Below are positions 1 through 7,872 of a DNA stretch of 48,023 bases, piece by piece (within the stretch, counting starts at the first letter, position 1; every line of letters starts with the position of its first letter). Made by a program: the position numbers and the translations under genes. A model generated the notes under the pieces. It was not told the DNA's origin. It did no database searches and worked only from the letters and a program-made list of their open reading frames with translations. The stretch comes from Anaeroplasma bactoclasticum (GTDB lineage Bacteria > Bacillota_I > Bacilli_A > Acholeplasmatales > Anaeroplasmataceae), in NCBI GenBank assembly GCA_023663825.1, contig JAMPGQ010000007.1, positions 1 through 48,023 on the forward strand, read 5' to 3'.

Positions 1-28
1 TTTTTTAACAAAATTTTCAACTATTAAC

Positions 29-53
29 AGCGGAATTTACTTTTTCAATTAAC
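29..53. repeat. Short dispersed motif, copy 1
   Basis: A 25-base motif starting AGCGGA and ending TTAAC matches 20129-20153 at 22 of 25 positions. Both copies lie in intergenic DNA upstream of a promoter. It may be the trace of a dispersed repeat or of a lost gene. Its function is unknown. Confidence 0.35.
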
Positions 54-75
54 GTAATTATATGAAGAGGCGATA

Positions 76-103
76 TAGACAATTTCCTTTTTTCTAGTAT
101 AAT
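76..103 (+). promoter_or_regulatory. Promoter of the five-gene operon
   Basis: A -35-like TAGACA (76-81) and a perfect -10 TATAAT (98-103) are separated by 16 bases. They lie about 46 bases before the first start codon of the five-gene operon. No other promoter is obvious before the operon ends at 7777. Confidence 0.6.
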
Positions 104-149
104 AGAAGATAAGAATATTGTCGAGAAATGTTTGAGGAGGAGTACATTT

Positions 150-1592
150 ATGATAAAAAAACTGATTTTTGATTTAGATGGTACTCTTTGGAAAACAGAA
201 GAATCCTATCTTTATGCCTATCACAAACTAAAAAAACAATTTCATTTGAGCCCTTTAACAGAAGAACAAATTCTATCTGTTTTAGGTATTGAACTTGCAG
301 ATGTAAGAAATATCATCTTTGGCAAATATGAGAATGCAGATGAATTGACAATGCTAGCTTTAAAGTATTCTATAGAATTTATTAAAGAACATCCTCATCT
401 TTGCTCTAATCAGATAGAATACCTATTGAAGAAATTTTATAAAGATTATGAACTTTATATTTTATCAGGATGTCCAAAAGGTTATTTAGATACTTTTTTA
501 GAAATATCTAACATATCGAAGTATATAAAAAAAGGCTACTCTATAGAGGATGGAAAGAAAAGTGATATTTTAAATCAATTATCAAGTCATGAAAAAGTAG
601 TCTATGTTGGAGATTCACCTAAAGATTATGAAGTTATTATAAACCATCAAAAGGTATTTTTTTGTTATGCAAAATATGGCTATTTCCAAGCAGATACATA
701 CGATTGTTCTATTGAAAGCTTAGATGAGCTTCCAAAAGTAATGAGGGATTTGCAAATGAAAGAACAAATGTTATGTAATCAACCTTATGAGGTGATAAGC
801 TATAAGGATTCTAACTTGACATTGATTCATAAAGAAAATGGTTTAACCTATTTTGGTTTTTTGAATGTAGGTAAAATAGAAGATTTTAAAGAAGTGTTAA
901 ATCAACTAAAAAATAAATGTAGTGTTGTGTATGGTCCATTTAATGGAAATACATGGTACTCTTATAGAATTCCGATTGATTCTTTTAACTTTAATTTATA
1001 TCCAGATTGTATTGGAAATGAAGAGCTATTGAGTTCTTTTCTTGATTGTGGATTCTCTATATATCGCACCTATAGTTCAACCTTAGCTCCTATTTATGAG
1101 CGCATTTGGAATCGCTGTAAAAAAGCTAAGCTTTCAAACACATTCAAGTATAAGGTATATCATAATAAAGAGTGTTACAATCATTTAGAAGAATTATATT
1201 CTATTGCTATCAAGGCTTTTCAAAAAGCGGATTTTTATGAGCCTATTTCTTTTGAATGTTTTAGAGAAATATATTTAAAAAATATCCAATTAGCTCAAGC
1301 GGATATTTTAATGATTTATGAGGAAGAAAAACCAATTGCCTTTAATTTTTGTTATGAGGATTTAGAAAAAAGATTTTATGTTTGCAAAACAACTGCGATT
1401 TTACCAGAATATCAAAATAAAAACATTTTGAAGCTACTCATTGATAAATCATATGAGATGATGGTAGAAAAAGGCTATAAAGAGGTTTTATATCATTTCC
1501 AAAATGATAGAACAAAGGTATTAGAAGGTATCTTTAAAAATGGCATAATTCGGCAAAAGAAATATGGGGTGCTATATTATGAGAATAAATAA
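150..1592 (+). CDS. HAD-family hydrolase fused to a GNAT-like acetyltransferase
   Basis: The first gene of a tightly overlapping operon. The N-terminus carries HAD motif I (FDLDGTLW, about residues 7-14), and a later VVYVGDSPKDYE segment (about residue 150) is the HAD motif with the acidic pair. This suggests a phosphatase or phosphoglycolate-phosphatase-like fold of about 205 residues. The C-terminal third (about 380-480) has the look of a GNAT domain, with ILMIYEEEKPIAF, an ILPEYQNKNI acceptor-type loop and an FKNGI end. The middle 170 residues are unassigned. The ATG at 150 is preceded by GAGGAGG nine bases upstream and is preferred over a TTG at 132. The arrangement recalls the HAD-plus-acyltransferase logic of FkbH-like proteins, but the HAD half looks like the ordinary type. 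The substrate is unknown. Confidence 0.7.
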   Translation: MIKKLIFDLDGTLWKTEESYLYAYHKLKKQFHLSPLTEEQILSVLGIELADVRNIIFGKYENADELTMLALKYSIEFIKEHPHLCSNQIEYLLKKFYKDYELYILSGCPKGYLDTFLEISNISKYIKKGYSIEDGKKSDILNQLSSHEKVVYVGDSPKDYEVIINHQKVFFCYAKYGYFQADTYDCSIESLDELPKVMRDLQMKEQMLCNQPYEVISYKDSNLTLIHKENGLTYFGFLNVGKIEDFKEVLNQLKNKCSVVYGPFNGNTWYSYRIPIDSFNFNLYPDCIGNEELLSSFLDCGFSIYRTYSSTLAPIYERIWNRCKKAKLSNTFKYKVYHNKECYNHLEELYSIAIKAFQKADFYEPISFECFREIYLKNIQLAQADILMIYEEEKPIAFNFCYEDLEKRFYVCKTTAILPEYQNKNILKLLIDKSYEMMVEKGYKEVLYHFQNDRTKVLEGIFKNGIIRQKKYGVLYYENK

Positions 1593-2649
1593 TAAATCAT
1601 GTATACGTTGTGTCAATGATAGGACTATTAAGCATATTCATTTTGATAAAAAAGGAGTTTGCAATTTTTGTAATTCCTATGACAAACTTTTGCCTTTGCT
1701 AGATAATCAAAGCTATCTAGATATGCTTTTTCAAAATAAAATCAAGAATCACACGCATACTTATGATGTAGCATTAGGATTTAGTGGAGGTAAGGATTCC
1801 ACCTATGTGCTTTACCAATTAGTACATAAATATCAACTTAAAGTGATTACATATACGCTTGACAATGGCTTTCTGTCTTTAGAGGCAAAAAATAAGATTG
1901 ATAGACTTGTTAAGGAGCTTGGTGTTGACCACGAATATGTGGTTTGTGATATGAAGCTTTTAAAAGAAATGTATAAGGTCATGGTGGAAAAATATTTGTC
2001 TCCTTGTATTGCCTGTTCCTTTTTAGGCTATGCTGTAATGCTCAATTATGCAACGAAGGTAGATGCTGCCATAGGAATTCATGGAAGGAGTCCTGCCCAA
2101 ATGTTTCGCAATTTTGCTAGTGATGTGGATGATGTATTTAAGCCTTTTATAGAAGAGGGGCTAAAGGAACAGCCAATGCCAACAAAAGAGCTTGTATTTA
2201 CTATTCTAGATAAAATAGAAAAGCTAGTTCATCCAACTCTAGCAAAAATGATTAAAGAAAATCTTTTAAAGGAAGGCTTAAGTCAAGGCTTTAGAGAGTT
2301 TGTTTCTTTCTTTTTATATCATCCCTATGACAAGGATAAAATAATTCAAATACTAGAAAAAAATACCTCTTGGAAAGTAGAAAGTGAAGAAGAGCATTTT
2401 GATTGCTTAATTCATCATGGAGCGCTTTATTTAAAGGACCAAATTGCTAGAAGAAGTCATTTGATGCCAGAATACAGCTATCTTGTAAGAAGTGGGAAAA
2501 TGACTAAAGCTTCCGCATTAAAAGCATTAAATTATACACATGATAAACAACAAGCTAAGAAAGAATTAAAAAGGCTATGCAGTTTTGTAAATATTTCTTA
2601 TTCTAAGGTTATGCTGAAGGCATTCCTCTATAAAAGGAGATGGTGGTAA
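1579..2649 (+). CDS. PP-loop ATPase, N-acetyl-sugar amidotransferase-like (WbpG/PseA type)
   Basis: The PP-loop signature GFSGGKDSTYVL (about residues 66-77) identifies an ATP pyrophosphatase that adenylates a carbonyl or hydroxyl before attack by ammonia or sulfur. It is preceded by a CIRCV...GVCNFC four-cysteine zinc-knuckle-like module, and a CIAC pair follows at about 145, as in the N-acetyl-sugar amidotransferase family. Members of that family normally work with HisH/HisF-like ammonia-supplying partners. None is encoded here, so the nucleophile and substrate may differ. The start at 1579 follows GGGGTG and overlaps the previous gene by 14 bases; an in-frame ATG at 1564 is less well placed. 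The length, 356 residues, is typical of the family. The family assignment is fairly sure and the reaction is not. Confidence 0.72.
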   Translation: MRINNKSCIRCVNDRTIKHIHFDKKGVCNFCNSYDKLLPLLDNQSYLDMLFQNKIKNHTHTYDVALGFSGGKDSTYVLYQLVHKYQLKVITYTLDNGFLSLEAKNKIDRLVKELGVDHEYVVCDMKLLKEMYKVMVEKYLSPCIACSFLGYAVMLNYATKVDAAIGIHGRSPAQMFRNFASDVDDVFKPFIEEGLKEQPMPTKELVFTILDKIEKLVHPTLAKMIKENLLKEGLSQGFREFVSFFLYHPYDKDKIIQILEKNTSWKVESEEEHFDCLIHHGALYLKDQIARRSHLMPEYSYLVRSGKMTKASALKALNYTHDKQQAKKELKRLCSFVNISYSKVMLKAFLYKRRWW

Positions 2650-5456
2650 TGGTATTTTTTAAACGATACATTGTTTTGTTCTTTGAAATCCTACTACTTT
2701 ATACTGCATGTTTAGCTAGTGCTTTATTTGAAGTACCTTTTTTCACTGAAACACTATATGTCTTTTTACCCTTTTTCTATTTGATTCGAGCGTTAGATGA
2801 TATTTTAGATTATAATATAGATTTAAAAAACAATAGGGCTCCCTTAGGTAAAGGCATTCTTTATCCTTTAGCCATCTTATTTTTCTTGTGTACAGTAGCT
2901 TTAATTTGTATTTTCCAATTATGGTATTTATTCATACTCTTTATCTTAGTTATTCCTTTTTGTCTTTTTAAAAGGGTTTCCATCTTTGCAAAAATGCTAC
3001 TTTTACCAACTGTTTATAGCTTATTTCTTTATTATAATTATACCTTTGAGGCAGTAAATATTTGTATGCTAGTTTTATTTTTTGTTTTATCTACTTTTTA
3101 TGCACTCTATAAAAAATTAAGTGAGGTTCCGTTTTACGACGAATACAAGGAAGTAAAGAGTATAGGCGGAAAGGCGTATAACTTAGACTATGCAAATGTA
3201 AAACACACACCAGCGTATTTTATAGTTCCTAAAGAATTCTTTAAAGATTTAGAAAAGGATAAAAGGATAGAAGAGAGGCTTAAGAAAAAAATCAATAGTT
3301 TTTGTAAAAAAAATGAGCTTTATGCAGTGCGTTCTTCCGCTATAGATGAGGATTCTTTTAAGTTTAGCTTTGCAGGAATTCATAATACAAAATTAAATGT
3401 TTTAAAGGAAAATGTTTTTGCTGCAATTTTTGAGGTTTATCAAAGTGCTTTTACACCGCTTGCACTAGAGTATAGAAAAACAAATTTGCTACCAACCCAA
3501 GACATTTCTATGGCTGTAGTTGTACAAAAAATGATTGTAGAACCACAGTATTCTGGCGTAATCTTCACGATAAATCCTAAAACAGATAATCCAGATGAAC
3601 TTATGATTAGTATCATAGATGGCTTAGGAGAAGATTTGGTAAATGGGAAGAAGGATTCTATGGATTACTTTGTTTCTGAAAACTATATCAAAGGTGATAC
3701 CTCCTTTATTTCCATTAAGCTATTAAAAAAATTAAAAAATCTTGCTCATAGGCTACAAAAAAAATATGATGCTTTCTTAGATATTGAATTTACAATCAAA
3801 AAAAATAAAATATATTTCTTACAAGCAAGACCAATTACAACTTATGCAGATATTCGTCCAAGCCAAAGAACACTTTTAATTGACAATTCAAACTTGATTG
3901 AATCCTATTATGGGACAACCTCCTATTTAACTCAAAGCTTTGCTAAAAGTATTTATCAAGGAGTATATACCAAAACCTTAGAAGCAGGTCATGTCAGAAA
4001 AAAGGTTATGAACTCCTTAAAACCTACATTAGAAAATATGCTTTATGCTTATGAGGGGAAGCTATATTACAATTTAAATAGTTGGTATCAGTTGACAAGT
4101 ATTTTTCCCATCAAATCCTCAACTTCTTATATGGAACAGATGATGGGGGTTGAAAGCGGCACAAAGGCGTATAAAAAGGTTAAATTAAATTTAATTGATA
4201 TGATTAAAATAGGGCTTTGTTTTGTTCATCGGCTTCATACAATGGAAAAGGCTTCTAATTCCTTTATTGAGAAATTTAATCGAGTTGTATTTCCTTTTTA
4301 TGGGCATCCATTAAGTGGAACGAATGAAGAGTTGATTGATTTATACCAGCAAATAGAAGATGATATATTATCTGATTTTGCAACACCAATTTTAAATGAT
4401 TGTGCTGTAATGTTTTATAATGGACGCTTAATTAAAAAAATAAAGAAAAAATATAAAGATCAATATACGGAAATCTTTGCTTCCTGCATTCATTCTAGTG
4501 GAACAATGGAAAGTGCTAGGGTATGTAAGGAGTATAATGAACTTTTAAAATGTATTTTAGAAAATGAGGATTTATCAAAGGATTTCAAGAATATGTCACC
4601 CGAAGAGCTCTATCATACATATTATTCTAAGGATTTAGAGATATCTAAAAAAATAAAAGAGTATATTTTGCATTTTGGTTCTAGAGTAATGAATGAGCTA
4701 AAGCTAGAAACGACTACACTGATAGAAGACCCAGTGCTTTTATATAAACAAATTCAAGAAGGCTTAGCTTATATAAGCCAAGAACCTAACGAAGAGACTC
4801 CTCTTGTGGAAATTCCTAAGAATATAAGACATCTTGCAGATAAGACAAGATATTATATTGTAAATAGAGAACGTCTTCGTTTAAAAAGAACCTATATTTT
4901 TTCTGTCGTTCGCAATATCTTTTTAGCTATCGGAAGAAATTTAGAAAGTGAAGGAAAAATATCTTATTCAAAAGATATCTTTTATCTAACAAAAACAGAA
5001 GTATTTTCTCTTCCTGAAAATGTAGGAGAAATAATAAGGATGCGCAAAAAAGAAATGGCTGATTTTAGTAAACAGCCTTACTATTATCGCATAAGTTTCT
5101 ATCCGAATCGAGTTTTACCTTTAAAGCAGAGTTCTAAAAAAGAGGAATTGAGGGGCTTAAGTAATGGTAAAACAATCATAAAGGGGAAAGTATCTCTTAT
5201 GAAGGAAGTGACAGATCCTTTTACTCCAGGAGATATTATTGTAGCTTCTAGAACAGATCCAGGCTGGATATCTTTATTCCCGTTAGCTAGTGGTTTAATC
5301 GTTGAACATGGAAGTATGCTATCCCATAGTTTTGTAGTAGCACGAGAGTTAGGGCTTCCAGCTATAGTAGGTATACCCAATATCACTAAGCTTTTAAAAA
5401 CGGGAGATGTGGTTACCCTAGATAGCGTTCAGGGGGTGGTTCGCATTGAAAAATAA
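2649..5456 (+). CDS. Membrane (UbiA-like) domain fused to a PEP-synthase/rifampin-phosphotransferase-like dikinase
   Basis: A 935-residue fusion. Residues 1-155 contain four to five hydrophobic helices and an acidic motif, DDILDYNIDLKNNRAPLGKG (about 50-69). This resembles the first Asp-rich motif of UbiA prenyltransferases, but no second Asp motif is visible. A PPDK/PEP-synthase ATP-grasp domain follows, with GGKAYNL (about 173), VRSSAIDEDSF (about 226) and LQARPITT (about 392). A long middle region of about 400 residues takes the place of the substrate domain. The C-terminus has the mobile phosphohistidine domain, EHGSMLSHSFVVAREL, with His893 the likely catalytic residue. The family splits ATP into AMP and phosphate while phosphorylating pyruvate, rifampin or another acceptor. 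The start overlaps the upstream stop (TAATG) behind AAAAGGAGA. The lack of a pyruvate-specific context suggests another acceptor, perhaps membrane-bound. Confidence 0.72.
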   Translation: MVFFKRYIVLFFEILLLYTACLASALFEVPFFTETLYVFLPFFYLIRALDDILDYNIDLKNNRAPLGKGILYPLAILFFLCTVALICIFQLWYLFILFILVIPFCLFKRVSIFAKMLLLPTVYSLFLYYNYTFEAVNICMLVLFFVLSTFYALYKKLSEVPFYDEYKEVKSIGGKAYNLDYANVKHTPAYFIVPKEFFKDLEKDKRIEERLKKKINSFCKKNELYAVRSSAIDEDSFKFSFAGIHNTKLNVLKENVFAAIFEVYQSAFTPLALEYRKTNLLPTQDISMAVVVQKMIVEPQYSGVIFTINPKTDNPDELMISIIDGLGEDLVNGKKDSMDYFVSENYIKGDTSFISIKLLKKLKNLAHRLQKKYDAFLDIEFTIKKNKIYFLQARPITTYADIRPSQRTLLIDNSNLIESYYGTTSYLTQSFAKSIYQGVYTKTLEAGHVRKKVMNSLKPTLENMLYAYEGKLYYNLNSWYQLTSIFPIKSSTSYMEQMMGVESGTKAYKKVKLNLIDMIKIGLCFVHRLHTMEKASNSFIEKFNRVVFPFYGHPLSGTNEELIDLYQQIEDDILSDFATPILNDCAVMFYNGRLIKKIKKKYKDQYTEIFASCIHSSGTMESARVCKEYNELLKCILENEDLSKDFKNMSPEELYHTYYSKDLEISKKIKEYILHFGSRVMNELKLETTTLIEDPVLLYKQIQEGLAYISQEPNEETPLVEIPKNIRHLADKTRYYIVNRERLRLKRTYIFSVVRNIFLAIGRNLESEGKISYSKDIFYLTKTEVFSLPENVGEIIRMRKKEMADFSKQPYYYRISFYPNRVLPLKQSSKKEELRGLSNGKTIIKGKVSLMKEVTDPFTPGDIIVASRTDPGWISLFPLASGLIVEHGSMLSHSFVVARELGLPAIVGIPNITKLLKTGDVVTLDSVQGVVRIEK

Positions 5457-6504
5457 CTATTTTAGAGAACCAAATTACATCCATTATAGTAATTGTCATG
5501 AGGATGTATTGCAGTTAAAGAAATATATGCCCTCACATACAAAAAGAGTTTTGTCTATCGCTAGTGCTTTAGATAATTCCTTAGCCTTCTTGGAAAATGA
5601 AGATATAAAAGTATTCGCCATTGATTCAAATCCAAGTCAGGTTTATCTTTCTAAACTAAAAATAGCTGCAATAAAACACTTATCTTATCATGAATTTCTC
5701 ATATTTTTAGGCTTTCAAGAAGGAGACTCTTTAGAGATTTATCAAGTGCTTCAAAATACTTTAGATGAAGAAACAAAAAGGTATTTTGATGAACATCTTT
5801 TCTTAATAGAAAATAAATTGATTCGTGCTGGACGCTTTGAATATTATTTTCATTTGTTTCAAAAAAAGATTTTACCTCTTATAGCCTCTAAAAAGAAAAT
5901 AGAGAAATTTATGAGCTTTACATCCATAGAAGCCCAAAGAAGATATTATAATAAGCATATCAATAACTATCGCTTTAAACTTTTATTTCGCATCTTTTTT
6001 TCTAAAAAGATTATGGCTAAGCTTGGAAGAGATAAAGCATATTTTCAGTATACAAAGGGCTCTTTAGCAAAGCTATTAAAGGAAAGAGTTGATTTAGGAA
6101 TCTATCATAATTTGAACGCCTTAAATCCGTACCTTCAATGTGCCATGCTAGGCAGGTTTAAAGAATTCCCTTATTATGCTAAGGAAGAAGTATTTGAAAA
6201 AATCAAGAAAAATATAGCTAACATAGAGGTAAAGTGTATAGATTTTGTAACAGCAATTCAAAATGAAGGCAATTTTGATTTTATGAATCTTTCTGATATC
6301 TTTGAATATATGCCTAAGGATCTTTCTCATTTAGAAAATCTAATTTTAGCTTCATGTAATTCAAATGCTAGGATTGTGTACTGGAATATGATGAATCCAA
6401 GATATCTACAAGGCTTAACAAGAATCAATACCAAAGAAGATTTAAAAGAAGATCGAGCGATGTATTATCAGGATTATATTGTTTATGAGGTGCATCATGA
6501 TTAA
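5446..6504 (+). CDS. BtaA-like (DUF3419) S-adenosylmethionine 3-amino-3-carboxypropyl transferase
   Basis: The segment ASALDNSLAFL...VFAIDSNPSQVYLSKLKIAAI (about residues 41-77) matches the SAM-binding core of the BtaA/DUF3419 family. BtaA moves the 3-amino-3-carboxypropyl group of SAM to diacylglycerol in betaine-lipid synthesis. The C-terminal part has a second conserved stretch, DFMNLSDIFEYM (about 278-289), as expected for this family. The 352-residue length is slightly short. No BtaB-like N-methyltransferase is nearby, so the product would stop at a homoserine ether or be altered by neighbours. The start is a TTG at 5446 with AGGGGGTGG seven bases upstream. It overlaps the dikinase gene by 11 bases, which argues for coupled translation. 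The lipid substrate is inferred from the family and is not shown by sequence. Confidence 0.72.
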   Translation: MKNNYFREPNYIHYSNCHEDVLQLKKYMPSHTKRVLSIASALDNSLAFLENEDIKVFAIDSNPSQVYLSKLKIAAIKHLSYHEFLIFLGFQEGDSLEIYQVLQNTLDEETKRYFDEHLFLIENKLIRAGRFEYYFHLFQKKILPLIASKKKIEKFMSFTSIEAQRRYYNKHINNYRFKLLFRIFFSKKIMAKLGRDKAYFQYTKGSLAKLLKERVDLGIYHNLNALNPYLQCAMLGRFKEFPYYAKEEVFEKIKKNIANIEVKCIDFVTAIQNEGNFDFMNLSDIFEYMPKDLSHLENLILASCNSNARIVYWNMMNPRYLQGLTRINTKEDLKEDRAMYYQDYIVYEVHHD

Positions 6505-7777
6505 GCATTTTTTCAAAGAAACAAAACCAGCGATTCAATATATTCATCATCATAAAATAATTAGGAAGAGTTTTAAAGAGCTTTATGATGATATTTATAA
6601 AATGATAGTACTATTTCAAACCAAAGGGCTAAAGCCGAAAGATAAGGTTGGTCTTTTTGTAATGCCTTATACCTATGCGTTTTATGTGGTTATGTACGCA
6701 AGCTTTTTATATCAGTTAAATTTGGTTGTATTTGATTCTTATAAGAAGAAGCATATAAAAGAATTAATGGCATTAGAAAAAGTAGGCTATTGTGTAGTAG
6801 ATAGTAAAACGAAAATGATTAGTTCTTTTATCCTTCCTAAATGTAAAAGAATTAATGTGTCCTCATTTACTCATTACAATGCGAATTATCATTTGAATTT
6901 AGAAAACTCAACAGATTCAATTATTTTAACCACCTTTACTTCTGGAACCACAGGTGGTCCTAAAACTATTCATAGAACCTTAGATTTCTTGTTGAAACAA
7001 GCTAATGAAATTCAAAATGAGATTGATTTACAAGTTGTATCCTTTATCTTTGGTGGGCTTCCCATCTATAATGTTTTATCAATTTATTTACTAAAAACAA
7101 CTTGTATTTCAAGAAGAATAAAAAGTATTCAAAAATTTGAACCAGATTGTGTATTAACAAATATCCAAAAAATATGCTTAGAAAAAAGAAGCTATCCTAG
7201 TGTTAAAAATCTCATGCTAGGAGGAGCAATTCTTTATTCTAACGAAGTAAAGAAGATTAAGGAGGTTTTTCCTAATGCTACTGTTACGTATGTTTATGGT
7301 GCTAGTGAAGGAGCTATAATCTATAAGACTAATCTTGAGGAGTATCAAAAGCAGTTATTTACCTTTGATACACCTGCTAAAGAGATAAAAGTTTTTATAA
7401 ATGAACCCGATTTATATGGAATTGGAGAAATTGTTATTACCGGCGAAAAGGTAAATACAAAAGACCATAAACATTATACAGGAGATTTAGGAAAGCTTAC
7501 TGATGGGAGGTTAACTCTTGTAGGGAGGAAAAAGTATTCTTCAATAGAAAATGGGTTTTATAATTATGCCTTTGATGAACAAATAAGAAGAGAAAACCAT
7601 TGTTTCGCTTTTAGTTTTTATTATAAGCATCAAATTTATGTAGTTTATACTGGTAAGCTTAAGCAAAAAAAAGAAGGTATAAAGTATATAAAGCGTAAGC
7701 TTCCTATGGATTTGAAGCATAAGACAAAATTAGATTACAAGGTATGTATCAACCAAATTATAAAAAAACACCTTTAA
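6497..7777 (+). CDS. AMP-forming acyl/aryl-CoA synthetase-like ligase
   Basis: An ANL-superfamily adenylating enzyme. The P-loop-like motif TTFTSGTTGGPK lies at about residue 149, the A5-like VYGASEGAI at about 265, and the A7/A8 region YTGDLGKL...LVGRKKYS at about 330-350. Near the C-terminus, KHKTKLDYKVC is consistent with the A10 catalytic lysine. At 426 residues it is shorter than usual (500 or more), with a compact C-terminal domain. It would activate a carboxylic acid as an acyl-adenylate and pass it to CoA or another acceptor. No carrier protein is encoded in the operon. The ATG at 6497 follows ATGAGGTG and overlaps the DUF3419 gene by 8 bases. It is the last gene of the operon. The carboxylate substrate cannot be read from sequence. 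Confidence 0.75.
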   Translation: MIKHFFKETKPAIQYIHHHKIIRKSFKELYDDIYKMIVLFQTKGLKPKDKVGLFVMPYTYAFYVVMYASFLYQLNLVVFDSYKKKHIKELMALEKVGYCVVDSKTKMISSFILPKCKRINVSSFTHYNANYHLNLENSTDSIILTTFTSGTTGGPKTIHRTLDFLLKQANEIQNEIDLQVVSFIFGGLPIYNVLSIYLLKTTCISRRIKSIQKFEPDCVLTNIQKICLEKRSYPSVKNLMLGGAILYSNEVKKIKEVFPNATVTYVYGASEGAIIYKTNLEEYQKQLFTFDTPAKEIKVFINEPDLYGIGEIVITGEKVNTKDHKHYTGDLGKLTDGRLTLVGRKKYSSIENGFYNYAFDEQIRRENHCFAFSFYYKHQIYVVYTGKLKQKKEGIKYIKRKLPMDLKHKTKLDYKVCINQIIKKHL

Positions 7778-7794
7778 ATCTAAAATGTTTTTTT
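7762..7794 (+). terminator. Weak terminator after the five-gene operon
   Basis: AAAAAAACA (7762-7770) and TGTTTTTTT (7786-7794) are perfect complements around a 15-base loop, and the second arm is itself a T run. The AT-only stem makes it a weak candidate. Confidence 0.35.
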
Positions 7795-7837
7795 AAAAGA
7801 ATTTATTTTATAAGTAAATAAGGCAGATAATTTATGG

Positions 7838-7843
7838 TATAAT
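7838..7843 (+). promoter_or_regulatory. -10 element of the rhamnose operon
   Basis: A perfect TATAAT lies 29 bases before the rhaB start. The -35 position (about 7815-7820, TAAATA) is poor. This would fit a promoter that needs an activator, such as an AraC-type RhaR/RhaS protein, but no such gene is in the window. Confidence 0.45.
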
Positions 7844-7872
7844 TGATTTATAAATTGGAATTAGGAGCATTT

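Noticed and set aside
5099-5386. Minus-strand ORF inside the dikinase gene
   Set aside because: Alternate frame over the conserved phosphohistidine domain; that domain explains the sequence.
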